From NCBI RefSeq assembly GCF_004000235.1, contig NZ_RCIO01000008.1:1-64000 (forward strand): a DNA stretch of 64,000 nt. Direction: 5' to 3'. The position numbers and the translations under genes are program-made. The notes beneath the pieces are model-generated. The model was not told where the DNA came from. It did not search any database and saw nothing but the letters and a program-made list of their open reading frames with translations. This document shows positions 33,075 through 43,157 of the stretch, piece after piece (the first letter of the stretch is position 1; the number at the start of each line of letters is the position of its first letter). The stretch comes from Mesorhizobium sp. Z1-4. GTDB lineage: Bacteria > Pseudomonadota > Alphaproteobacteria > Rhizobiales > Rhizobiaceae.

Positions 33075-35708
33075 ATGGTTGCCGATACCGGGCAGGTATT
33101 TCGTCTCGAGGACTATCGGGAAACAGACTACCTGATCCCCGAAACGCAGCTGACTTTCCGGCTCTCGCCCAACCGGACACGCGTGATCGCCGAGCTGACG
33201 GTCGAACGGCGCCAGGGCACAGCCGACGACGCGCCGCTTGTTCTCGACGGCGACGGACTCGAACTCGCCGGGCTGGAAATCGACGGCACGCGCGTCAATC
33301 TCGACAATGTCGAGGTAGCGCCCGACCGGCTTGCGATCAAAGCGCCGCCGCGGGCGAAGCGCTTCAAACTGCGCATCGAAACCGACGTCGACCCGGCCGC
33401 AAACAGGGCGCTCTCGGGTCTTTATCAGTCGAACGGCGTGTTCTGCACACAATGTGAGGCGGAGGGGTTCCGCCGCATCACCTACTTCCTCGACCGCCCT
33501 GACCTTTTGTCGGTCTACACAGTGCGCATCGAGGCGGCCCGCGATGCCGCGCCTCTGCTTCTGTCAAACGGCAACCCGGTCGAACAGGGCGATCTTGGCG
33601 GCGGCAGGCATTTCGCCGTGTGGCACGACCCGCATCCCAAGCCGTCATATCTGTTCGCGCTTGTTGCCGGCGACCTTGGACTGGTCGACGACCGCTTCAC
33701 CACAATTTCGGGGCGCGCAGTGGCGCTCGGCATCTATGTCGAAAAGGGCAAGGAAGCGCGTGCCGCGTTCGCGATGGATGCACTGAAACGTTCGATGCGC
33801 TGGGACGAAGAGCGGTTCGGCCGCGAATACGATCTCGATGTGTTCAACATCGTCGCCGTTTCCGACTTCAATATGGGCGCGATGGAGAACAAGGGCCTCA
33901 ACATCTTCAACGACAAGTATGTACTGGCCGACAAAGAGACCGCCACAGACGCCGACTATGCCCGCATCGAGGCGATCATCGCGCATGAGTATTTCCACAA
34001 TTGGACCGGTAACAGAATCACTTGCCGCGACTGGTTCCAGCTTTGCCTGAAGGAAGGCCTGACGGTTTACCGCGACCAGGAATTCACCGCCGACGAACGT
34101 TCGCGCGCCGTGGAGCGCATCAGCGACGTGCGGACTTTGCGTGCGCACCAGTTTCCGGAAGATCAGGGGCCGCTCGCGCATCCCGTGCGGCCGCGCCGCT
34201 ACCGCGAGATCAACAACTTCTACACCGCGACCGTCTATGAAAAAGGTGCGGAGATCGTCCGCATGATCCGCACCATCGTCGGAGAGGACGGTTTCCGGGA
34301 AGGGATGGATCTTTATTTCGACCGCCACGACGGACAGGCGGTCACGATCGAGGATTTCATCGCCGCATTCGAAGATGCGTCGGGCGCGGACCTTGCCCAG
34401 TTCGCGCTCTGGTACCATCAGGCAGGCACGCCGAATGTCGCGGTCAACGCCTCCTACGATGCAGTTGCGCAGGAATTCGTGCTCGAACTCGAACAATCAG
34501 TGCCGCCGACTCCGTCAGAAAGCCGCAAGCGGGTGATGCACATTCCGCTGGCGTTCGGGCTGGTGGGCCCCGACGGCCAGGACCTTGCCGCCGGCGGTGA
34601 AACAGATGGCGCGATCATTCATCTGCACAAACGCAAGCAGACGGTGCGCTTCAAGGGTGTGGCAGAGCGGCCGGTTCTGTCGATCAATCGCGGTTTTTCG
34701 GCGCCGGTCACACTTGCAGCGGCGCAGAATGCGAATGACCGTCTGTTTCTCGCCCGGCACGACGGCGATGCGTTTGCGCGCTGGGAGGCACTCAATACGC
34801 TTTATCTGGAGACGCTGATTGCCGCCAGCAAAGCGGCCAAGGGCGGCAAGCCGGCCAAATTCGGCAAGGACCTGCTTGTGCTTGCCGGCGAGATTGCCGC
34901 GGACGAGGAGCTCGATCCCGACTATCGCGCGCTGCTTCTGTCGCTGCCCTCCGAAACCGACATTGCGCGGGAGATCGGCTCCAACATCGACCCCGATGCC
35001 ATTCTGCAGGCCAGGCGCGGTCTCGCCGCGGCCATAGCGGAACACAATGGCGAACGATTTGCTGAACTATACGCCGGGCTGGCGGACACGGGCGCCTATG
35101 TGCCGGATGCGGCAGGCAGCGGCAGGCGCGCGCTGCGCAACACGCTGCTCGATTATTGCAGTGCCGCCAGCAGCAGCCCGGCACGCGCGGCCGAACAGTT
35201 CCATGTAGCGACGAACATGACCGACCGCGCCGCGGCGCTTGCCGTGCTTGCAGACCGGTTCGCGGCGACACCGGAAACGGAAGCGGCCCTTAGCGCATTC
35301 GAGGCGCGCTACGGTAGCGACGCCATCGTGATGGACAAATGGTTCCAGGTGCAGGCGATGATACCCGGGGTCGAAACGGTGGAGCGCGTTGCAACACTTG
35401 CGCAGCACCGTGGATTCAGGATGGACAACCCAAACCGCGTCAGGGCGCTGATCGGTGCATTTGCCAGCGCCAACCAGACCGCCTTCAACGCCGCGGACGG
35501 CAGTGGCTATGCTTTCGTGGCCGACGCTATTCTGGCAGTCGAAGCCCAGAACCCGCAGGTTGCGGCCCGGCTTGCAACGGCGTTCCGCTCATGGCGTTCG
35601 CTGGAGCCAAAGCGACAGGCAAAGGCCCGCGAAACGCTCTCCCGCATTGCCGCAAAAAAGGGGCTTTCGCGCGATCTGGCCGACATCGTGCAGCGCACGC
35701 TGGCGTGA
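33075..35708 (+). CDS. pepN: Aminopeptidase N
   Basis: M1-family zinc metallopeptidase removing N-terminal residues from peptides in the cytosol; 877 residues matches the Gram-negative enzyme. GAMEN substrate-binding motif at 268-272 and zinc site HEYFH at 304-308 with the third ligand E327. The C-terminal about 400 residues are the beta and helical cap domains (the NPNRVRALIGAFASAN segment is a typical PepN C-terminal element). ATG 33075 with GAGGTG upstream. It is divergent from the molybdopterin-subunit gene; the 143-base interval must contain both promoters. Confidence 0.95.
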   Translation: MVADTGQVFRLEDYRETDYLIPETQLTFRLSPNRTRVIAELTVERRQGTADDAPLVLDGDGLELAGLEIDGTRVNLDNVEVAPDRLAIKAPPRAKRFKLRIETDVDPAANRALSGLYQSNGVFCTQCEAEGFRRITYFLDRPDLLSVYTVRIEAARDAAPLLLSNGNPVEQGDLGGGRHFAVWHDPHPKPSYLFALVAGDLGLVDDRFTTISGRAVALGIYVEKGKEARAAFAMDALKRSMRWDEERFGREYDLDVFNIVAVSDFNMGAMENKGLNIFNDKYVLADKETATDADYARIEAIIAHEYFHNWTGNRITCRDWFQLCLKEGLTVYRDQEFTADERSRAVERISDVRTLRAHQFPEDQGPLAHPVRPRRYREINNFYTATVYEKGAEIVRMIRTIVGEDGFREGMDLYFDRHDGQAVTIEDFIAAFEDASGADLAQFALWYHQAGTPNVAVNASYDAVAQEFVLELEQSVPPTPSESRKRVMHIPLAFGLVGPDGQDLAAGGETDGAIIHLHKRKQTVRFKGVAERPVLSINRGFSAPVTLAAAQNANDRLFLARHDGDAFARWEALNTLYLETLIAASKAAKGGKPAKFGKDLLVLAGEIAADEELDPDYRALLLSLPSETDIAREIGSNIDPDAILQARRGLAAAIAEHNGERFAELYAGLADTGAYVPDAAGSGRRALRNTLLDYCSAASSSPARAAEQFHVATNMTDRAAALAVLADRFAATPETEAALSAFEARYGSDAIVMDKWFQVQAMIPGVETVERVATLAQHRGFRMDNPNRVRALIGAFASANQTAFNAADGSGYAFVADAILAVEAQNPQVAARLATAFRSWRSLEPKRQAKARETLSRIAAKKGLSRDLADIVQRTLA

Positions 35709-35830
35709 TGCCGCAACAAAAATCGAGGGCGGGGCTGGACAGCGCGAATCACGTCTGATTCTTTAGGGACGATTCGGGCGTAGGGGTAACCGGATCAGCT
35801 TTTGGATCGGATTTGTGCGGAGAGCCTTCG

Positions 35831-38182
35831 ATGGCCAGAACGGACGCGTTGCGCGCGCCCGCTGCGATAGCTGCTAACCTGTTGAGCGGGGCTCGGCGGG
35901 CCGAAAGCCGGCTCACGGGCAATGCCAAGATGATCGCAGCGCCCGCCTATAAACGCCTGCTGGCCGCGGAACCGCTGTTCCGGCGCTCCATCCCTGCCCT
36001 CATCATCATTTTTCTGCTGGTCATCGCTGCCTCGCGCGTTCTGTCGCTTTCCACATTGCGCGAAGATGTCGAGCGCGACGGCAAGGCGATGCTCGGATTG
36101 ACCGCCAACGCAATCGCCATGGCGCTTGCCGCCAGGGACGGCAGCGAGCTGCCGCTTGCATCGGCCGGTCAAAGCGTGATCGAGGCGCTGTCGCGCGACG
36201 GGCTGGAACGCCCCGGCTACGTGCTGGGCGTGACGGACGGCGAGCTCGTTCTCGCAGCGGCAAACAATGCGGGCCAGGCCTGGGTCGGCCGCGGCCTCGA
36301 CGAGATCATTCGCGGTGGCCAGCCGCTGTTCATGTTCGGTGCCCGCGCTGGCGTTCTCGAAGTCGACATCGGGGGGGCAACCTGGTTTGCCGCGCTGGAC
36401 CGCTCCGGCACCGGCGGAGCGGGCATTGTACTTGTCCCGCGCTCCACCGTGCTCGCCGGATGGCACAAGGTGGTTTCGCTGAACGTGACGCTGTTCGTTC
36501 TGACCTCATCGCTGCTGCTCATCATTCTTTACGCGTATTTCGGTCAGGCGGCGCGGGCACAGGAAGCCGACAAGCTCTACGAAAAGGCGCACGACCGGGT
36601 AGATCTCGCGCTGGTGCGCGGACGCTGTGGGCTGTGGGACTGGGATATGTCGCGCGGGCGCATGTACTGGTCGCAATCGATGTTCGACATGCTTGGTTAC
36701 GAACCCTGCGATGCAATGCTGTCGTTCGGCGAAGTCGCCAAGATCATGCATCCCGGCGACGGCAATCTGTTCGACTTCGCCAACCGGATCGCCTCGCGCG
36801 AGACAGACCATATCGACCGCGTCTTTCGCATGCGCCATGCCGACGGACACTGGATATGGATGCGCGCACGCGCCCAGGTGGTCGATCCTGAAGCTTCCGA
36901 CATTCACCTGGTCGGAATTGCACTCGACGTTTCGGAGCAGCGTGACCTCGCACAGCGCTCCGAAGCGGCGGATATGCGGCTGAGAACGGCGATCGAAAGC
37001 ATCACCGAGTCCTTCGTCCTGTGGGACGCATCCGACCGCCTGGTGATGTGCAATACCAAGTTCCAGCAAGATGCCGGGCTGGCGGCATCGGAAGTGCTGC
37101 CCGGCGCTGCGCGTGCCGATATCGAAGAGCGCATGGCGGCATTCGTAACCGACCGCCGCCTGCCAAATCCGAGTGCGAACCGGGGCGGCTCCATTCACGA
37201 GCGCGAGCTCGGCGACGGCCGCTGGATGCAGGTGAATGAACTGAAAACGCGCGACGGCAGCACCGTCTCCGTCGGTACCGACATCACCCAGATCAAGCTG
37301 CATCAGGAAAAACTGGTCGATAGCGAGCGCAGGCTGATGGCGACGATCCACGACCTCAGTCTTGCACGCAAGGCCGAGGAGCAGCGCGCAGCGGAGCTGG
37401 CGGAACTGAACAAGCATTGCATGCGCGAGACCGAGCGCGCGGAAGCCGCCAACCGGGCCAAATCCGAGTTCCTCGCAAACATGTCGCATGAGCTGCGTAC
37501 GCCCCTCAACGCGATCATCGGTTTCTCGGAAGTCATGCAGCAGAGGCTGTTCGGCCCGCTGGGTTCGGAAAAATACGAAGGCTATGCGAGCGACATCAAT
37601 ACCAGCGGCACCTATCTGCTGGGCGTCATCAACGACATTCTCGACATGTCGAAGATCGAGGCCGGGCAGTTTTCGATCGAACGGGAAGCGATCGATCTCA
37701 GGCCGCTCATCCTGGAGACGGTCAGGGTGGTGGCTCTGCAGGCGGAGGAAAAGGGCATCACGATCGACACTCAGGTCTCGAGCAAACTTCAGCTCGATGC
37801 CGACCGCCGCTCGGCAAAACAGATCGTCATCAACCTGCTTTCAAACGCCGTAAAATTCACCGGCGAAGGCGGCCGGGTACTGCTGCGCGCCCGTGCGGTG
37901 GGCAAGACGGTCGTGCTTTCGATCGAGGACAATGGCTGCGGCATCCCCAAGGATGCACTCAAAAACCTCGGCCGGCCGTTCGAGCAGGTTCAAAACCAGT
38001 TCACCAAATCGCATACGGGTTCGGGGCTTGGGCTGGCTATTTCGCGGTCGCTGGCAGAGCTCCATGGCGGCGCGCTGAAAATCCGCTCTACCGAGGGGGT
38101 CGGCACCATCGTCTCGGTGCGTCTGCCGTCGCGCAGGAAACGCATCGCACCGCGCGCCAAGCCTGCCAAAAAGGCAGCCTAG
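35831..38182 (+). CDS. Hybrid-free sensor histidine kinase with PAS domains
   Basis: 783 residues from ATG 35831 (GGAGAG upstream; the GTG at 35813 is less likely). Two membrane helices (about residues 42-62 and 210-235) enclose a periplasmic sensor of about 150 residues. Then a PAS domain with PAC element (about 250-375), a second PAS domain (SITESFVLWDASDRLVMCN, about 380-490), a coiled coil, HisKA with phospho-acceptor His in NMSHELRTPLNAIIGFSEV, and HATPase_c with the DNGCGIP and GSGLGLAIS boxes. The layout recalls PleC/PdhS-type kinases of alphaproteobacterial cell-cycle control, but no cognate regulator is adjacent. Assignment to those families is tentative. Confidence 0.88.
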   Translation: MARTDALRAPAAIAANLLSGARRAESRLTGNAKMIAAPAYKRLLAAEPLFRRSIPALIIIFLLVIAASRVLSLSTLREDVERDGKAMLGLTANAIAMALAARDGSELPLASAGQSVIEALSRDGLERPGYVLGVTDGELVLAAANNAGQAWVGRGLDEIIRGGQPLFMFGARAGVLEVDIGGATWFAALDRSGTGGAGIVLVPRSTVLAGWHKVVSLNVTLFVLTSSLLLIILYAYFGQAARAQEADKLYEKAHDRVDLALVRGRCGLWDWDMSRGRMYWSQSMFDMLGYEPCDAMLSFGEVAKIMHPGDGNLFDFANRIASRETDHIDRVFRMRHADGHWIWMRARAQVVDPEASDIHLVGIALDVSEQRDLAQRSEAADMRLRTAIESITESFVLWDASDRLVMCNTKFQQDAGLAASEVLPGAARADIEERMAAFVTDRRLPNPSANRGGSIHERELGDGRWMQVNELKTRDGSTVSVGTDITQIKLHQEKLVDSERRLMATIHDLSLARKAEEQRAAELAELNKHCMRETERAEAANRAKSEFLANMSHELRTPLNAIIGFSEVMQQRLFGPLGSEKYEGYASDINTSGTYLLGVINDILDMSKIEAGQFSIEREAIDLRPLILETVRVVALQAEEKGITIDTQVSSKLQLDADRRSAKQIVINLLSNAVKFTGEGGRVLLRARAVGKTVVLSIEDNGCGIPKDALKNLGRPFEQVQNQFTKSHTGSGLGLAISRSLAELHGGALKIRSTEGVGTIVSVRLPSRRKRIAPRAKPAKKAA

Positions 38183-38192
38183 CCGAAAGGGC

Positions 38193-38220
38193 GCCCTGCC
38201 CGGCGACGGCCGGACAGGGC
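38193..38220. terminator. Hairpin between histidine kinase and EF-hand genes
   Basis: GCCCTGCCCGG pairs with CCGGACAGGGC (one mismatch) around a 6-base loop, in the short gap between two convergent stops. Confidence 0.6.
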
Positions 38221-38229
38221 GGTTCGCAG

Positions 38230-38688
38230 CTAGTTGCGGCGGCGGCGCTCACGGTTGCCGCGGTCACGGCGCGGAAGCTCATCCTCGGCAACCACACCAT
38301 CGTCGTTGCGGTCCATCAGTGCGAACACCTTGCGCTGATGGGTCTCGATTTCCGCCAGAGACAGCACGCCGTCACCGTCGGCATCGAAGCGTTCGATCAT
38401 GCGCTCGGCGCGCCTGCGTTCACGCTGACGCTGCATTTCGGCGGCGATTTCCTCGACCGTCAAAGATCCATCGGAATTCGCGTCGGCATCGGCAAACCCG
38501 ATGCGCTGGCTCATCGCAGCCGCGAATTCCTCGAAGGTGATGTCGCCGCTGTTGTCGGCGTCTGCACGCTCGAACTCAAAACCGCCCGGGCCGTGATGGC
38601 GTCGCGGGCCTTCCTTGGCGTAGGCCACCGAACCGGCCATTCCGGCCAGAGTTGCAAAGGCTATTGCCAGTTTGACTGACTTTCTCAT
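38230..38688 (-). CDS. Secreted EF-hand calcium-binding protein
   Basis: 152 residues with a signal peptide (MRKSVKLAIAFATLAGMAGSVAYA). Four EF-hand loops are readable at residues 43-54 (DADNSGDITFEE), 69-80 (DANSDGSLTVEE), 102-113 (DADGDGVLSLAE) and 126-137 (DRNDDGVVAEDE), all keeping the acidic 1, 3, 5 and 12 positions. The tail is Arg-rich. Such periplasmic EF-hand proteins may buffer or sense calcium; the role is not known. It lies downstream of glnE on the same strand, 66 bases away. Confidence 0.9.
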   Translation of the reverse strand: MRKSVKLAIAFATLAGMAGSVAYAKEGPRRHHGPGGFEFERADADNSGDITFEEFAAAMSQRIGFADADANSDGSLTVEEIAAEMQRQRERRRAERMIERFDADGDGVLSLAEIETHQRKVFALMDRNDDGVVAEDELPRRDRGNRERRRRN

Positions 38689-38754
38689 GTCATTGCTCCA
38701 TGCATCGAAAACCCCCGATGCAGCTGGAGAAGACCGGTCGCGCTTCCCATCGCG

Positions 38755-41724
38755 TCAACCCATCTTCCCACGCAGCAGCCGGCCGAAATGGATATCGACC
38801 TTCCGCGACGTTTCTTCGACATGGCTTTGAAGAACGGCCATGTCGGGCAAATCGGTACTGGCCAGCATCAGATCGGCGAGGCCTGGGGGCACATCCTCCG
38901 GTTCGAGCGGACCTGTGAGACAGATCCGGATGATCTGCGACAGCGTTGTGTACAAGTTGTGTGCGGCGACAAGATCGGCACGGGTTTGCGCGTCCGCGAA
39001 CGATTCACGCAGCCGCGACAATGTCTCGATGGTCGAAGGCTGGCGATGTTCGGTGCCAACCTGTCCGGTGAGAGTCGCGACCTGAGCCACAAATTCCAGA
39101 TCGATCAAACCGCCCGCAATGAGCTTGATGTCCCAGTTGTCGCGCGGCGGCTTTTCCTCCGCGATCAGCTTACGCATTTCGGCGGCTTCCTGCCTGATTT
39201 TCGCGGGGTCGCGCGTCAATCCGAGGACGGCCTCGATTTCCGCCTCGACGCGCGCAGCCAGCTCCGGGTCGCCAGCGACGATGCGGGCACGCGTGAGCGC
39301 CATGTGTTCCCAGGTTTCGGCTTGCTCCAGCTGGTACTTGCCAAAAGCATCGACATGCGTCGCCACGGGCCCCTTGTTGCCCGACGGCCGCAGCCTGAGA
39401 TCGAGTTCGTAGAGCACGCCCTCGGCGGTTGGAGCCGATACCGCCGCGATGAGCCGCTGGGTCAGCCGGGCGAAATAGTGCGCCGGCGCCAACTCCTTGT
39501 CGCCGGTGGAATATTCGGCGTCGGCGTCATGCTCGTAGAGCAGGATCAGATCGACGTCGGAGCCGGCAGTGAGCTCGCGGCTGCCGAGCTTGCCCATGCC
39601 AAGCACGACAATCCGTCCGCCGGCCACCTTGCCGTGGCGCAGCGCAAATTCCGCCATGACCGCTTCAAGCGCGGCCGCGATCGTCAGGTCGGCCAGATCG
39701 GAAAAGGCCTTGCCCGCACGCGCGGCGTCTATCGAACCCGTGAGCAAACGCATGCCGATCAGGAACTTCTGCTCGGCCGCGAAGACACGCAGGCGGTCCA
39801 GAATCTCCTCGTGCAGCGTTGCTCCTTGCAGGAAGGCCGTAAGCCGCTCATCGAGATAGGCCTTGCTGGGCAGCTCGGAAAGCAGCGCCGGGTCCAGCAA
39901 ACCGTCGAAAACATGGGGGCGGCGCGTGATGATGGCCGCCAGGCGGGGCGCGGCACCCATTATGGTGGCCAGCAGCTTCAATAAGCCTGGATTGGAGTGC
40001 AGCAGCGAAAAGAGCTGTATACCCGCCGGCAGGCCACCCAGAAACTCGTCGAAGCGCAGCAGTGCCTCGTCGGCCCGCCGGGTGCCGCCAAAGGCCTGCA
40101 ACAGCGCCGGTGTGAGCTCCGTCAATCGCTCGCGCGCCTCTGCGGACTGGGTGGCACGGTAGCGGCCATAGTGCCAGGTGCGGATGACACGGCTGATGTC
40201 GCTCGCACGCTCGAAGCCAAGTTCGGAAAGCGTCTGCAGGGTGCCGGGGTCATCGCCCTCGCCGGTGAACACTAGATTGCCAATACCGGAAGACAGCTGC
40301 GGCGCGGTCTCGAACAGGGCGGCATAGTGGCTTTCGACAAGCTTCAGCGCCTTGCGGAACACGTCTGAAAACGCGTCAGCATCCCGGTAGCCCAGCAGGC
40401 GCGCCACACGCTCCAGACCTTCGTCTTCTTCGGGCAGCGTGTGGGTCTGCTCGTCGGCGACAATCTGGATGGCGTGTTCGACATCGCGGAGGAACCAGTA
40501 CTGGCTGGTCAGGGTCTCGGCCGCTTCGTCGCTGATCCAGCCGCGTTCGGCCAGCACCATGAGCATCGCGGTGGTTTCGCGCCCGCGCAGCTCGGGGAAA
40601 CGTCCGCCGGCAATCAGTTGCTGCGTCTGCACGAAGAACTCGATCTCGCGAATACCGCCGCGTCCGAGTTTAACGTTGTGGCCGCGCACGGCGATGTCGC
40701 CAAAGCCCTTGTGGGCGTGGATCTGCCGCTTGATGGAATGGACGTCGGCGATTGCCGCGTAGTCGAGATATTTGCGCCAGACATAAGGCCGCAGCTCAGC
40801 CAGAAAAGCCTTACCCGCCTTAAGGTCACCAGCAATCGCACGCGCCTTGATCATGGCGGCGCGTTCCCAATTCTGACCGCGGCTTTCGTAATAGTGAAGC
40901 GCGGCTTCCACCGGGATCGCCAGCGGCGTGGAGCCGGGATCGGGCCTCAACCGCAGATCGGTGCGGAACACATAGCCGTGCTCGGTGCGGTCCTGCAGGA
41001 TACGCACCAGCTGCCGCGTCATGCGCACAAAATGGTCGGCACTTTCGTAGCGGTCGACGATGGCGGGCGCGTTTGGATCGAAGAAGACGATCAGGTCGAT
41101 ATCCGACGAGAAATTCAGCTCGCAAGCGCCCAGCTTGCCCATACCCAAGACGATCCAGCCGCTATCTTTTTCCGGGTCCGACGGGTCTGGCAGTTGCAGC
41201 TTGCCGGCCTTGTGCGCCTGACGAAGCAGGAAACGAATAGCGGCGCCGACACAATTGTCGGCCAGCCGGCTGAGACGGGCAGTCGTTTCTTGCGCCTCAA
41301 CTTCGCCCGCGAGGTTGCCCAGCGCGATCAGCACATGGGCTTCGCGCTTAAGGACACGCAAGCCGCGCATCAACCCGGTTTCGGTGAGATCGTCGCCATC
41401 GGCCAGAGCGGCGATCTCGGCGTCGATGGCAGCCAGCCGCATCGCAACACTGGTATCGAACAGCCGCTCCAGAATGGAGGGCTCACGCTTCAGGCAGCCA
41501 CGCAGAAATGGCGACAGATCCATCGCCGCGGAAATGAAATCGGCGAGCGGGTCAGCGCCGGCCAGCAATGCCGCCAGCTGCACGGCACCGGCCTCACCTG
41601 CCGCCTCGGCCAGGTCTTCACGCTGTTCAACTGCATGGTCCGCGTCGAGCGGGCGCAACGATTTGGGCGGGGTGCCAAACCAGGCACCGGCACCTCCCGC
41701 CTGCTTCTTGCGAGCGGAACTCAC
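38755..41724 (-). CDS. glnE: Glutamine synthetase adenylyltransferase/deadenylylase
   Basis: Bifunctional enzyme that adenylylates (inactivates) or deadenylylates glutamine synthetase under PII control. 989 residues. Two nucleotidyltransferase domains are evident: N-terminal deadenylylase with FSSDIDLIVFFDP and C-terminal adenylyltransferase with GSDVDLILLYEHDAD, each with the paired Asp that bind magnesium, separated by a helical regulatory region. ATG 41724 overlaps the upstream kinase stop by 4 bases, so the two-component pair and glnE are translationally linked. Confidence 0.96.
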   Translation of the reverse strand: MSSARKKQAGGAGAWFGTPPKSLRPLDADHAVEQREDLAEAAGEAGAVQLAALLAGADPLADFISAAMDLSPFLRGCLKREPSILERLFDTSVAMRLAAIDAEIAALADGDDLTETGLMRGLRVLKREAHVLIALGNLAGEVEAQETTARLSRLADNCVGAAIRFLLRQAHKAGKLQLPDPSDPEKDSGWIVLGMGKLGACELNFSSDIDLIVFFDPNAPAIVDRYESADHFVRMTRQLVRILQDRTEHGYVFRTDLRLRPDPGSTPLAIPVEAALHYYESRGQNWERAAMIKARAIAGDLKAGKAFLAELRPYVWRKYLDYAAIADVHSIKRQIHAHKGFGDIAVRGHNVKLGRGGIREIEFFVQTQQLIAGGRFPELRGRETTAMLMVLAERGWISDEAAETLTSQYWFLRDVEHAIQIVADEQTHTLPEEDEGLERVARLLGYRDADAFSDVFRKALKLVESHYAALFETAPQLSSGIGNLVFTGEGDDPGTLQTLSELGFERASDISRVIRTWHYGRYRATQSAEARERLTELTPALLQAFGGTRRADEALLRFDEFLGGLPAGIQLFSLLHSNPGLLKLLATIMGAAPRLAAIITRRPHVFDGLLDPALLSELPSKAYLDERLTAFLQGATLHEEILDRLRVFAAEQKFLIGMRLLTGSIDAARAGKAFSDLADLTIAAALEAVMAEFALRHGKVAGGRIVVLGMGKLGSRELTAGSDVDLILLYEHDADAEYSTGDKELAPAHYFARLTQRLIAAVSAPTAEGVLYELDLRLRPSGNKGPVATHVDAFGKYQLEQAETWEHMALTRARIVAGDPELAARVEAEIEAVLGLTRDPAKIRQEAAEMRKLIAEEKPPRDNWDIKLIAGGLIDLEFVAQVATLTGQVGTEHRQPSTIETLSRLRESFADAQTRADLVAAHNLYTTLSQIIRICLTGPLEPEDVPPGLADLMLASTDLPDMAVLQSHVEETSRKVDIHFGRLLRGKMG

Positions 41725-43157
41725 TTCGGTTTTCCGCTTCGGGGGAACACCATCTTCACCTCAAGTCCGGGGTCGGCATCACCAAGCAACAGTTCTCCGT
41801 GATGGAACGTCATCACAGCCTTGGCAAGGCTGAGGCCAAGCCCGGCACCCGGCATGCTGCGGCTTTCCTCAAGCCTCACAAAGCGTTCGGTTGCGCGCTC
41901 CCGGTCGGCCTCAGGAACGCCCGGGCCGTTGTCACGCACCGTCAGCGATACGCCGGCTCCCTCGACATTCAACGCCACTGAAACCTGCGGCGTGTCATTT
42001 GCATTGGCTGAATATTTGATCGCGTTGTCGACAATGTTCGACAGTGCCTGTCCGATCAGTTCGCGATTGCCGGAAATCACCGCTTCGACAGCTACGGAAG
42101 CGGACAAAGCAACACCCTGATCCTCCGCAAGGGGCTCGTAAAGTTCGACGACGTCGCGGACCGTTTCGGCCAGATTGACCTCTGTCGTAGCCTCCGTCGA
42201 CTTACCCGCTTCGAGGCGGGAAATCATCAGGATTGCGTTGAAGGTGCGAATGAGCTGGTCGGATTCGGCGATCGTCGCTTCCAGCGCCTCGCGATATTCG
42301 CGCGTTGAGCGTTTGCCGCCCAGCACCGACTCCGCACGATTGCGCAACCGCGTCAGCGGCGTCTTCAGATCGTGGGCAATGTTGTCGGAGACCTGCTTCA
42401 GGCCCTCATTCAGCCGCGCAATCCGGCCGAGCATGGAGTTCAGATTTTCAGACAGCCTGTCGAACTCGTCGCCGGAACCGGAGACCGGCAGCCGGCCATT
42501 CAGGTCGCCACCCATGATGCGGCGGCTCGCTTCCGAAAGATTGTCGATGCGCTTCAGCGCCCGGCGGCCAACAAAAAACCAGATCAGAAAGGCCCCGATA
42601 CCCATCATCGCCAACGCCACAACCATCGATCGCTGGACGATGTCGTTGAAGCGCTGCGGCTCCACCAGATCGCGCCCCACCAAGACAAGCATCTGGTTCG
42701 GCAGCTTGAAGACCATCGCCAACGCGCTGTGGCGTGGCGTACGGTCGGAGCGCTCCGAGCCTTCGCCCGCAAGCAGGTTGGAGCGCTCGCCATAGCGGCG
42801 ATAAACGAATGGCCGCTCGGTCCAGCCGACATTGTCGATGACCCCGGGCGCGAGGCTTTCGACGTTGCCCGTGAGGATACGGCCGTTGGGATCGGCGATG
42901 AGATAGAGGTTCGCACCGGGCTGGCGCGCGCGCTGCTCCACGACCCGTACCAGATGCGGCAGGCCACCGCGCCGGTAGGCGCCCGCCAGTCCGGCGACCT
43001 CCTCGCTGATGGTGCCGCGCGTCTGCGCCACCAGCATGCGCGACGAAAGCGAGGTCATGTAGACGACAAGCGCAACCGCACAGGCGGCAAACAGCACAAG
43101 ATAGAGCGCGGTCAGCCGCGCTGCCGTGGTCTTCATGATCGCCGGGAGGGAGGGCAT
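41721..43157 (-). CDS. Sensor histidine kinase (OmpR-system partner)
   Basis: 478 residues. Two membrane helices (LTALYLVLFAACAVALVVYM near residue 20; SMVVALAMMGIGAFLIWFFV near 185) flank a periplasmic sensor domain. A HAMP domain, HisKA (VSDNIAHDLKTPLTRLRNRA; the His is the phospho-acceptor) and HATPase_c (DNGPGVP, GAGLGLSLAKA) follow. The ATG at 43157 overlaps the regulator stop as TGATG, giving translational coupling. The kinase is probably specific to the adjacent regulator; the stimulus is unknown but the flanking degP suggests envelope stress. Confidence 0.9.
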   Translation of the reverse strand: MPSLPAIMKTTAARLTALYLVLFAACAVALVVYMTSLSSRMLVAQTRGTISEEVAGLAGAYRRGGLPHLVRVVEQRARQPGANLYLIADPNGRILTGNVESLAPGVIDNVGWTERPFVYRRYGERSNLLAGEGSERSDRTPRHSALAMVFKLPNQMLVLVGRDLVEPQRFNDIVQRSMVVALAMMGIGAFLIWFFVGRRALKRIDNLSEASRRIMGGDLNGRLPVSGSGDEFDRLSENLNSMLGRIARLNEGLKQVSDNIAHDLKTPLTRLRNRAESVLGGKRSTREYREALEATIAESDQLIRTFNAILMISRLEAGKSTEATTEVNLAETVRDVVELYEPLAEDQGVALSASVAVEAVISGNRELIGQALSNIVDNAIKYSANANDTPQVSVALNVEGAGVSLTVRDNGPGVPEADRERATERFVRLEESRSMPGAGLGLSLAKAVMTFHHGELLLGDADPGLEVKMVFPRSGKPK